This document shows positions 9,254-17,452 of a stretch of DNA of 64,000 bases, piece by piece. This DNA is from Candidatus Azobacteroides pseudotrichonymphae genomovar. CFP2. Its GTDB lineage: Bacteria > Bacteroidota > Bacteroidia > Bacteroidales > Azobacteroidaceae. The number at the start of each line of letters is the position of its first letter. Within the stretch, counting starts at the first letter, position 1. Under the pieces are notes generated by a model. That model ran no database searches and had not been told where the DNA came from. It saw nothing but the letters and a program-made list of their open reading frames with translations. The DNA is taken from positions 200,001 through 264,000 of the forward strand of contig NC_011565.1 of the NCBI RefSeq assembly GCF_000010645.1. The letters run 5' to 3'. A program made the position numbers and the translations under genes.

Positions 9254-11092
9254 ATGGATAAAAATACTATTATTGGATTTATACTTATCTTTTGGGTGCT
9301 CTTTGGATTTGCTTATTTAAACCATAATCGTCCGATTCAAGAGCAACTGGAAAAAAATCCTCCTATGTCGGCAAATAGTGTGAAAAAAGAATTTTCTAAT
9401 CCTATAAGTGAAATTCAGTCAAGTGATATTTATGGAAATTTTGCCGCCTCAACAAAGGGAACAGAAACATTCGTGACTATACAGAATGCTTTGATGGAAA
9501 TCAAATTGAGTACTAAAGGTGGCCGTATCTATTCGGTACGACTAAAAAAATATACAAACTACAAGAATGAACCGTTATATTTGTTTGAAGGGGATGAGTC
9601 TGCATTTAATATTATTTTCATTTCTTCAAACAATAAAGTACTTAATTCGGAGGATTTTTACTTTGAAATAGTTTCTAATTCCGAATTAGAAACTATTCTA
9701 CGACTAAACGCAGGAAAGAATAGATACATAGATTTTGTTTATACTCTTCATCCCGATGATTACATGGTGGACTGGAAACTTGTATCACATAATATCCAAA
9801 CGGAACTTTCACATTCTATGCATACATTGAATATTCAATGGATGCAAAAAATAAGGCAACAGGAAAAAGGTCGAAAATTTGAAGAACGTTACGCCAGATT
9901 AACTTATAAATTTTTAACTGATGATATAGAACAATTGCGAGAGACTAAAGATGATGTCAGAAACGTTCCTAACAAATTAAAATGGATAGGATATAAAGAT
10001 CAATTCTTTTCCTCTGTGTTTATTGTCCATAGTAATTTTGAATCAGCAAAATTGGATTCAAAATATCTAACATATGGAGCATATATAAAAGAATATAGCA
10101 CTTCGACAAGTATTCCATATAATATTGCAAATATAGAACCAATAAAATTTAACTTTTATTTTGGTCCGAATGACTATTCCCTACTAAAAAGTTATGACAA
10201 AACAAAATTGAAGGAACAAAATCTCGAACTAGAGAAACTTGTTCCACTAGGATGGAGTCTCTTTCGCGCGATTAATAAATGCCTTATTATTCCCATATTC
10301 AATTGGTTAACAAACGGAGAAAATGTTAATTTGGGATTGGCAATCTTGATTTTAACATTGATTATCAAAATTGCTCTTTTCCCATTAACTTATAAGTCGT
10401 TTATATCTTCTGCAAAAATGCGTGTACTTAAACCACAAGTAGAAAATATCAATATTAAATATTCGGGGCAAGAAAAGGCCTTGATCAGACAGCAAAAAAC
10501 AATGGAATTATATCGCCAAGTAGGTGTCAATCCCATGACAGGTTGTTTCCCAATACTATTGCAAATGCCTTTTCTGATTGCTTTGTTTATGTTCTTCCCC
10601 TCAGCTATTGGATTAAGACATCAAAGTTTCCTCTGGGCAAATGATTTATCTACTTATGATACATTGATTCAATGGAGCACAGATATACCTTTTATTCCTC
10701 GATTTTTGGGTAATCATATTAGTTTATTTTGCTTGTTAATGTCACTAGCTACAATTTTGAATACAAGATATAATACAATGTATCAACAAAATATTGGACA
10801 AGAACAATTCCCGGGAATGAAGTTAACGATGTATTTTATGCCAGTAGTAATGTTTTTCTTTCTCAATTCATATCCTGCAGGATTAAATTATTATTATTTG
10901 ATTTCTACGTTGATAACCATCATGCAAACAATCATTTTTCGCGGATTAGTTAACGAACTAAATCTACTTGCTAAATTAGAGGCTAACAAAAAAAAATCAA
11001 AACTTGTTAAGAAAAAATTTGGTTTTATGGATCGTTTAGAAGAATTTCAACGAAAACAACAAGAATTATTAAAAAAGAAAAGAAAAAGGTGA
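9254..11092 (+). CDS. yidC: membrane protein insertase YidC
   Basis: Inserts and folds inner-membrane proteins, alone or with SecYEG. Layout: an N-terminal transmembrane helix (about 5-22), a large periplasmic beta domain (to about 350), then the conserved five-helix insertase core with LGLAILILTLIIKIALFPLT, MTGCFPILLQMPFLIALFM and YFMPVVMFFFLNSYPAGLN. It ends in a lysine-rich tail (KKKSKLVKKKFG and QELLKKKRKR) typical of species without a separate ribosome-docking factor. It is 612 aa, normal for Bacteroidetes. A perfect 15-bp inverted repeat lies inside the gene at 9667-9697. Confidence 0.96.
   Translation: MDKNTIIGFILIFWVLFGFAYLNHNRPIQEQLEKNPPMSANSVKKEFSNPISEIQSSDIYGNFAASTKGTETFVTIQNALMEIKLSTKGGRIYSVRLKKYTNYKNEPLYLFEGDESAFNIIFISSNNKVLNSEDFYFEIVSNSELETILRLNAGKNRYIDFVYTLHPDDYMVDWKLVSHNIQTELSHSMHTLNIQWMQKIRQQEKGRKFEERYARLTYKFLTDDIEQLRETKDDVRNVPNKLKWIGYKDQFFSSVFIVHSNFESAKLDSKYLTYGAYIKEYSTSTSIPYNIANIEPIKFNFYFGPNDYSLLKSYDKTKLKEQNLELEKLVPLGWSLFRAINKCLIIPIFNWLTNGENVNLGLAILILTLIIKIALFPLTYKSFISSAKMRVLKPQVENINIKYSGQEKALIRQQKTMELYRQVGVNPMTGCFPILLQMPFLIALFMFFPSAIGLRHQSFLWANDLSTYDTLIQWSTDIPFIPRFLGNHISLFCLLMSLATILNTRYNTMYQQNIGQEQFPGMKLTMYFMPVVMFFFLNSYPAGLNYYYLISTLITIMQTIIFRGLVNELNLLAKLEANKKKSKLVKKKFGFMDRLEEFQRKQQELLKKKRKR
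9667..9697. repeat. perfect 15-bp inverted repeat with one-base spacer inside yidC
   Basis: AATAGTTTCTAATTC and its exact complement GAATTAGAAACTATT are separated by a single C. It falls in the variable periplasmic region of yidC, encoding roughly EIVSNSELETIL, and keeps the frame. Confidence 0.9.
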
Positions 11093-11445
11093 TTTTTCGT
11101 TTGTCTCTTTCTAAGAAGATTTTTAACTTTCCTTTCTGTCTCTTACTTCCATTGAGGGATTCGAGAATAATATTTTTCTTTTGATTTGAAGATTCATTGA
11201 GTCTCAAGTCTGATATAATAAAAAAACAAATAAGACTAACATTTATCTGTTTCTGTTTGTCATTCGAATAGCTTCTATTTAAGAAATAAATCAAAATAAT
11301 AAAAAAGATACTATTCAAAGACAAGGTAATTGATTATAAAGTAAATATCAAATGAATCAGTGGAATAAAAATCTATTAAAAAATAAGAACAATACAATCT
11401 CTAAAAAGCACTACACTAATGCTAATAAAAAGTTATTAGACCAAT
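11093..11445. other. gene-free stretch after yidC
   Basis: No gene recognised; only a low-complexity minus-strand frame overlaps the yidC end. From about 11446 onward the frame of the next gene is open (see that entry). Confidence 0.5.
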
Positions 11446-11648
11446 AATTCAGAGCTAAGTTAATAACTTTCAATTATGAAAAAACAAGTAGTAAATGCCT
11501 CTGCATACCTCGTTCTGATTGGGAAAGAATTAGGGAAAAACAGAATATTAAATTGACTAGACGCTCACTTTGTCTTCACAAGACACAATTTACTTGTGAA
11601 AAGATTACATTTACGAAAAAATGTAAAAAAAATTACATCTACAAACTC

Positions 11649-12485
11649 ATGGACAGAAATATCTATTTGCCTTATTTGGTAACTATTGATAAAATCATCC
11701 AAGAAGCACCAGGAATAAAAACTTTTCGTTTAAAATTTAACGATGAAAAGGAAAGGAATAAATTTTCTTTCAAGACAGGGCAATTTGCTGAATACTCTGT
11801 ATTTGGAGAAGGAGAAGTAACTTTTTGCATTGCCTCACCTCATACCAGAAAAGATTACATAGAATGTACTTTCCGACAAGTAGGCAGAGTAACAACAGCA
11901 TTGGCAAATTTAGAAGAAGGAGCAATTATCGGGACTAGAGGGCCTTATGGAAATGTATTCCCCATAGATGAATGGAAGGGCAAAAATTTAGTATTCATTG
12001 CTGGAGGGATTGCTTTACCTCCCATACGTAGTGTCATTTGGACGTGCTTAGACAATCGAGCAGACTATAATGATATCAGCATCTTTTATGGTGCAAAAAC
12101 AGCGGGTGACTATGTTTATAAATACGAATTGGAAAAATGGAAAAACCGTGTAGATATTCATTTATACTTAACCGTAGATCCAGGAGGAGAAACACTAACA
12201 TGGCAAGAAAATATTGGATTCATTCCATCTATTGTTGAAAAAATATCCCCTTGTTCCAAAAATACCATTGCCATTGTTTGCGGACCTCCCATTATGATTA
12301 AAAATACTTTCTCAGTACTGAAAGAATTAGATTTTTCCAATGATAATATCTTCACAACACTTGAAAATCGCATGAAATGTGGTTTTGGTAAATGTGGGAG
12401 GTGTAATGTGGGTAAATTTTATGTCTGTAAAGATGGTCCAGTTTTTACAGCAGCGCAACTGGCAACATTGCCTGATGAGTACTAA
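11649..12485 (+). CDS. FAD/NAD(P)H-binding electron-transfer subunit (hydrogenase gamma / AsrB-like)
   Basis: Ferredoxin-NAD(P) reductase superfamily protein that shuttles electrons between NAD(P)H and a partner such as a hydrogenase or sulfite reductase. Seen: an FAD-binding barrel (TGQFAEYSVFGEGEVTFCIASP), the NAD-binding fold with AGGIALPPIRSVI, a CGPPIMI motif, and a C-terminal [2Fe-2S] site CGFGKCGRCNVGKFYVC. I start at ATG 11649 because homologues start about here. The frame is open about 200 bases further upstream, with the coding-like text CIPRSDWERIREKQNIK, which may be the tail of a lost upstream subunit. No partner subunit lies in the window. It ends 24 bases before the PdxA-like gene. 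Confidence 0.82.
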   Translation: MDRNIYLPYLVTIDKIIQEAPGIKTFRLKFNDEKERNKFSFKTGQFAEYSVFGEGEVTFCIASPHTRKDYIECTFRQVGRVTTALANLEEGAIIGTRGPYGNVFPIDEWKGKNLVFIAGGIALPPIRSVIWTCLDNRADYNDISIFYGAKTAGDYVYKYELEKWKNRVDIHLYLTVDPGGETLTWQENIGFIPSIVEKISPCSKNTIAIVCGPPIMIKNTFSVLKELDFSNDNIFTTLENRMKCGFGKCGRCNVGKFYVCKDGPVFTAAQLATLPDEY

Positions 12486-12509
12486 ATAGCAACACACAAA
12501 ATTACATGT

Positions 12510-13490
12510 ATGAATAAACAAATGATAAAGATTGGCATCAGTTGTGATAATACTAATGCCAAACAAATAATCCAAACTTTTAGTGAGGTTCGAATATTCG
12601 AACTCTGTGTCCCTATTATCTATGATTATTCCACAGTATTATCCTATTATCGTAAAATAAGAAGATTACCTATTCGTACTACTAATATTCATAACGCTAA
12701 TAAATCAATAAAAAATAGCCTCAATATTATTGATATAAGTAATAAAGCCCTACCTATGACAGTAGGGAAAACAAATATTAAAAGTAATACAGCTATTGGA
12801 GAATCCTTCTATAGAGGCTTATCTGATCTAAAAGTAGGAGAAATTGATGTTTTTGTTACTTCCTCAACATCAACTGATTCAATTCAACAAATTGAATCGG
12901 AATTACTCGACGAGAAAAAAAGTTTACCAATACTAACCAATGACTATTTTCGCATTGCTGAAATATCCAATTCAACTCCTATTAATATTGATATACTTAC
13001 AGAAAAAATAAAAAATCTACATTCAACCCTTCTCCACGATTTTATGGTTACTTTCCCGCGGATAGCCATTGTTTCTGAGAACTCTCCAGCAGAAATTATC
13101 ACCGATGCCACTCAAATCGCTTTCCGAGAAGGAATATTCTGCTTTAGTACTTTTAATCCCGAATCTTTTTTTAATTCAGATATATACAAAAAGTTTGACG
13201 CCGCACTCATAATAAATTGTATGTCTACCAATTTTATTTTTCAATCAATTCAACCTGTCAGTGAACAAACAAACGCCATCCTTATAAGCAATATGCCCTA
13301 TGTTGTAGCTATTGCTAATAGCACATCATTAACTCCGTCTATCTACTTAGCTATAGATGTATATCGCAATCGGAAAAATAAATCAGACGGGGATACAACA
13401 AATTCCTTGAAGAAAGTTCGTATCCCATCTACAAAAAAGAAATTTGAATATAAAAAAAAATCATCATTCCCGCTACTTCGACAATCCTAA
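12510..13490 (+). CDS. PdxA-family protein with all catalytic motifs lost (pseudoenzyme)
   Basis: The frame aligns along its length with 4-hydroxythreonine-4-phosphate dehydrogenase. The N-terminus MIKIGIS, RIFELCVPIIYDYSTVLSYYRK, DLKVGEIDVFVTS, EGIFCFSTFNPESFFNSDIY and LAIDVYRNR all match PdxA blocks. Yet the family's THGDxNGIG segment reads SCDNTNAKQII, TAPINK reads TSSTST, the HTEYL metal site is missing, and YHDQG reads NCMSTN. The PDHGT site is deleted too. None of the three metal-binding His remains, so it cannot do the vitamin B6 reaction by the known mechanism. The ORF is nevertheless open for 326 codons, unlike the true pseudogenes nearby. It may be a repurposed protein or an early-stage pseudogene. 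The second Met (12522) matches family starts better. Confidence 0.75.
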   Translation: MNKQMIKIGISCDNTNAKQIIQTFSEVRIFELCVPIIYDYSTVLSYYRKIRRLPIRTTNIHNANKSIKNSLNIIDISNKALPMTVGKTNIKSNTAIGESFYRGLSDLKVGEIDVFVTSSTSTDSIQQIESELLDEKKSLPILTNDYFRIAEISNSTPINIDILTEKIKNLHSTLLHDFMVTFPRIAIVSENSPAEIITDATQIAFREGIFCFSTFNPESFFNSDIYKKFDAALIINCMSTNFIFQSIQPVSEQTNAILISNMPYVVAIANSTSLTPSIYLAIDVYRNRKNKSDGDTTNSLKKVRIPSTKKKFEYKKKSSFPLLRQS

Positions 13491-13537
13491 TCTGGCACTT
13501 TACAAAAAATGCGAACAACTGAAGATACTTGTGCATT

Positions 13538-14710
13538 TTATCCAATACTATGCAAAACAGCCTCCATCATTCCTGAAATCTCACCAAGGGCTTTCATTCT
13601 ACCTAAAAAAGAATAGCCAGGATTATACTCTTTACCTATATCCGTCAACATTAATGGTCCATGATCTACACGCATAGGAAGATTCTGATATTTTTTAAAT
13701 ATCTCTATTACTCTCAAAAGATTTCCTCTTCCTTCCAAAGGAGAGGCTTCTACAAAATCGCCGTTAGGTAAAACATTTGTACTTCGCAAGTGTACAAAAT
13801 GTGTTCGAGAGGCAAACTTTTTCGCTAAATTCACAACGTCATTGTGACGACCCGCACTCAAACTCCCTGCACAAAAAGTAAGCCCATTATGAAAATTATC
13901 TACTGCATTTAAAAACCAAGCAATATCTTCCTCATTAGTAATAATACGAGGTAACCCAAAAACAGGAAAAGGAGGATCATCTGGATGAATACAAAGATTA
14001 ACTCCATATTCCTCTGCTACAGGGATCACTTGCTGAAGAAAATATTTCAAATTTTCTCTCAATTGATTCTTGCCAATATCCTTGTAATATACTAACAATC
14101 GATTGAAAATAGCTACCGGATTTTGGTCTCCCTCCTTAATATTACCATTAACAAATCCTTGTGTTTTAACAATAATATTTTCTATTAACTCTTCTTTTTC
14201 TTTTGTGCTAATAATCGTAGCAAGGTGATGTACTTTCTCCAAAGTTTCAGACGAATAATCACGATCAGCCTTTACTCTTTTTAATATATGAATATCAAAA
14301 TAAGCAAAACGGACAAGATCAAAATATAAAGAATACGTACCATTATCTTGTTTTCGTGCCAAATCAGTACGAATCCAATCAATAACAGGCATAAAGTTGT
14401 AACAAACGGTGCGGACACCTGCCTTACCTAAATTCGCCAAACTGACTTTATAATTCTCGATCAATTGATTCCTATTTCTTCCAGCATATTTAATACTTTC
14501 AGACACAGGAAGACTCTCTACAACTGACCACCTCAGACCACTATTTTCAATATAGCATTTTAAATCATTAATCGATTTTCCTGACCAAACCTCACCATTA
14601 GGGATATGGTGTAAAGCTGTTACAATACCTTCTACACCTATTTGTCTTAAATCAGAAAGCGTAATACTGTCATTTTTCCCAAACCACCTCCACGTTTTTT
14701 CAAAGATCAT
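13538..14710 (-). CDS. uxuA: mannonate dehydratase
   Basis: Converts D-mannonate to 2-keto-3-deoxygluconate in glucuronate breakdown. Family blocks are intact: EKTWRWFG at the start, GVEGIVTALHHIPNGEVW, YNFMPVIDWIRTDL, the metal-site segment LCIHPDDPPFPVFG, FCAGSLSAGRHNDV, HFVHLRS and RVDHGP. I use the internal Met of MIFEKTWRWFG as start, since homologues begin there. Length is about 390 aa. It converges with the PdxA-like gene. A TATACTTG box on the minus strand (plus coordinates 14769-14776) resembles a Bacteroidetes -7 element. The partner oxidoreductase is likely the SDR gene at 63808. Confidence 0.96.
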   Translation of the reverse strand: MIFEKTWRWFGKNDSITLSDLRQIGVEGIVTALHHIPNGEVWSGKSINDLKCYIENSGLRWSVVESLPVSESIKYAGRNRNQLIENYKVSLANLGKAGVRTVCYNFMPVIDWIRTDLARKQDNGTYSLYFDLVRFAYFDIHILKRVKADRDYSSETLEKVHHLATIISTKEKEELIENIIVKTQGFVNGNIKEGDQNPVAIFNRLLVYYKDIGKNQLRENLKYFLQQVIPVAEEYGVNLCIHPDDPPFPVFGLPRIITNEEDIAWFLNAVDNFHNGLTFCAGSLSAGRHNDVVNLAKKFASRTHFVHLRSTNVLPNGDFVEASPLEGRGNLLRVIEIFKKYQNLPMRVDHGPLMLTDIGKEYNPGYSFLGRMKALGEISGMMEAVLHSIG

Positions 14711-14734
14711 GTTTAAATATACATTTAAATTCAA

Positions 14735-15285
14735 ATAAAAAAAACTTTTCCCATCTTCTTTTACTTCGCAAGTATAAAATCTTCAAAATAATTTACTGTC
14801 AAAATAATTTACTGTCAAACTATCAATTTTACCCTGAAATTAAAAACCCCTTATAAATTATGATTTGTTATTTTATATATTTACAAACAAAGAGGTAAAT
14901 AGGCATGAATTTTGCCAACCTAAAAAAATGTATTGTTTAATACCTTTTTTCTCAAAAAAGGTATTATTAAAAATAGCATACAACCTGATATTCTCAAAAT
15001 CGTAAGCAAAAGCAATGTAGAATTGCACTATTAAAAAACAAATTCATTTATAAGAATTTATTATGAATCTTTTACACAAAATTTTTTGCCAGTAAATAGT
15101 AACTTAAACAATCATTAAGAAAATCAATAAAGCATCTCCGTTTCAGTAGTCAAAAAGAAGTAAGGGTTCGGAAAGCCAACAAAGAAAGTTGTAATGATTA
15201 GCCCTTTTCTTAAACTAAAACTCGTAGAATAAAATGTGTTTTAGAAACACAAGGATATATCTTTTAATTAAAAAAATACAGTTTT
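14735..15285. other. gene-free stretch between uxuA and modA
   Basis: No gene or recognisable relic. Besides the hairpin at 14939-14965 it has a 7-bp hairpin, TGTGTTT / AAACACA (15235-15251), in the modA leader. Confidence 0.6.
14939..14965. terminator. 12-bp hairpin with A6/T6 runs, terminator-like
   Basis: AATACCTTTTTT / AAAAAAGGTATT is perfect over 12 bp with a 3-base loop. It lies alone between the divergent uxuA and modA genes, not directly after any gene, so its role is unclear. Confidence 0.4.
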
Positions 15286-16077
15286 ATGAAAGTTAAATCA
15301 AAAAAACATAAACTAATGAAACGTATTATTTTACTTTTTTCGCTCGTGCTCCCTTTTGCAACGATGTGCCAACAAAAAAAGGATACAGAACAAAAAATCG
15401 TAAAAGTTGCTGCTGCTGCTAACCTCCGTTATGTATTGGAAAAAATCAAAAAACAATATGAATCAGAATATCCTTCTTCAAGAATCGATATTTCCTTTGG
15501 TTCATCAGGAACATTCACACAACAAATTCTAAATGGTGCTGATTATGATTTTTTTATGGCTGCCGACATGAGCTATCCTAAAAAAATAGTTGAAAATGGC
15601 CATGCATATGGAGATGTTGAAACATATATCTATGGGAAACTCGCTTTATGGAGTTTAAATTTAGATGTATCTGAATGGTTGAAAAGTATACTGTCCCCAC
15701 AAGTAAAAAAGATAGCAATAGCCAATCCTAAAGGTGCCCCTTATGGGGAGAGTACGGTAAAATTTTTGGAAACCCAGGGATTGTACAAAAAAATAAGCAA
15801 TAAAATTGTATGGGGAAACGATATCGGTCAAACAGCACAATTTGCCTTCTCTGGCAATGCCGAATTAGGATTCATCGCTCTATCACTTGTATTTTCCCCT
15901 GACTTGCAAGGCAAAGGACATTTCTATGTATTTCCAGAAGATATATGTCCACCACAAGAGCAAGGATGTGTACTCATAAAAAAATCACAAGAGGTGACAC
16001 AATTTAAAAACTATATTATGAGTCACAAATGTGATAGTTTATGGGTTAAATTCGGGTATGGATTAGTAAAAAAGTAA
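15286..16077 (+). CDS. modA: molybdate-type ABC transporter substrate-binding protein
   Basis: Periplasmic binding protein of the ModA family. Seen: an N-terminal hydrophobic signal segment (RIILLFSLVLPFATM), then KVAAAANLRYVLEKI, SFGSSGTFTQQI, GADYDFFMAADMSYPKK, YGKLALW, IAIANPKGAPYGES and GNAELGFIALS, all ModA blocks. The start may be the second Met (15316), which gives a tighter signal peptide. The expected modB and modC genes do not follow: the next DNA is the decayed CRISPR locus on the other strand. Unless they are elsewhere the protein is an orphan. The ORF looks intact. Confidence 0.9.
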   Translation: MKVKSKKHKLMKRIILLFSLVLPFATMCQQKKDTEQKIVKVAAAANLRYVLEKIKKQYESEYPSSRIDISFGSSGTFTQQILNGADYDFFMAADMSYPKKIVENGHAYGDVETYIYGKLALWSLNLDVSEWLKSILSPQVKKIAIANPKGAPYGESTVKFLETQGLYKKISNKIVWGNDIGQTAQFAFSGNAELGFIALSLVFSPDLQGKGHFYVFPEDICPPQEQGCVLIKKSQEVTQFKNYIMSHKCDSLWVKFGYGLVKK

Positions 16078-16134
16078 TAGAATTTTTCCAGTAATTTTTT
16101 ACACTAACATAGATTTATTTTAGATAGATTTATT

Positions 16135-16468
16135 TTAGAAAAACTCTAATTGTTAATAAGGTACAGAAATCTCTCTCTTTTACCATAGAACAAAGTCATA
16201 GATCCAAACTGTGTATCGGAGTGTGTAATACACAAAATTCCTCTATTTTTTCTAGGGTAAAATGTTTTAACCCTATTTAACATGAACATCTATATTTTCA
16301 CTTCTGGCATAATGACACAAATGAATAGCAAATTGAAACATAGTAAATCCATCTTTATAGTAATTTGCTAAGAAAATCAAAAGCTACTTCTCTTTCTTTT
16401 CCCCTATTAGTAAACCAAAAGTACTAGTAATCCAATATAATACAGTATTTACTGAAAAACGCCCCACC
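16135..16468 (-). pseudogene. cas2: decayed cas2
   Basis: Remnant of the Cas2 subunit of the CRISPR spacer-integration complex. Reading the minus strand across frames gives a CIILDYWYFWFTNRGKERK-like start, then KDGFTMFQFAIHLCHY and ENIDVHVK (near 16270-16365). The gene closes with QLEFF and a stop at 16135. These match, in order, the start, the KDGFTMxQxSxY block and the QLELF end of type II Cas2. At least four stops and several frameshifts make it non-functional. It is the last gene of a cas9-cas1-cas2 unit. Confidence 0.8.
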
Positions 16469-16478
16469 TGAAAATAAA

Positions 16479-17447
16479 TTAATGAAAAGAGAGGTAGGAT
16501 ATTTCATGAATTTCTCCAAAACAACACCTTGCAAAAAGTACTATTATTTGACAAACAATAACCTATTGATGAACTAGATTGCCCTTTAAGGATTATACCC
16601 AGAATAAGAATAGTTAGTTATTTAGCTTTTATCTCTTTGGATAATTACTGAAAATTAACTTCACTATCAATGATTGCTATTACCAATTTATCCACAAAAT
16701 GGCGATAATAAGGATCTACAATATCATCTTCCAAACAATAAAATGTTGCGGATCATAACGATCATGATGATGAGTTCACAAAATTTGCAACAATCTCCAC
16801 TGGCAACCAATGAACAAACAACAACTTACCCCATAAAATAATGTAACCATAATTCAACAAATTACTAGAGAGAATAATTTCTCTCCCTATCTCTCTTAAA
16901 ACTTTCAATTTCGGGAAATAAACAATCCAGTAATAAACTACAGTTCAATCTTCAAAACTATCACCATCTCCATTTTTTTTTACATCGTCCACCCATTTTT
17001 TGAATATTTTTAGATGACGAATCTCACATTGTACAAATGTACGCAAACTTAATTAATTATCTTCACATGAAGAGTTCATTGCCATAACCATTTTTTCCCA
17101 ATGAGAGTGAAGTCTCAATTTATGAGACAAAAAATTTCACTTACACTGTATTATTCATACCCAATAAATAGCAAATATTCTTTATATCCCCAAATGGACA
17201 TTCAATTGCTACCACACGTGATTAAAGCATAGTTGTTGGTAATAATAAAAAAAGCTTCAATCAACCAAATGTTTGATGAAAAAACCAATATCTTTAATCA
17301 GAATCATTTTGATGTATTCCACTTTGAACGAACTATGAAAAGAATCGTTCTTCTCAATTTCGTTCGGGTAAACTTGATAAACAATTTCCAGTTCTTTAGA
17401 TTAAAAAAAGCTAGATTTTCGAAATAGAAGGTTGTTTTCTTAATCAT
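16479..17447 (-). pseudogene. cas1: decayed cas1
   Basis: Remnant of the Cas1 integrase. It begins with MIKKTTFYFENLAFFNLKN (ATG at 17447), the usual type II Cas1 start. Later blocks lie in changing frames: FPEIESFKRDREG, NYGYIIL, a HHHDRYDP segment equivalent to the catalytic His region, then LEDDIVDPYYRHFVDKLV (about 16680-16745), matching the LADDIMEPYRPYVDxLV block. The tail reads like TTASLYKCFxGE. Many stops and frameshifts are present. It starts just past the end of the cas9 remnant, as in intact type II-C operons. The identity is strong because separate motifs occur in the right order and spacing. Confidence 0.88.
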
Positions 17448-17452
17448 AATGT

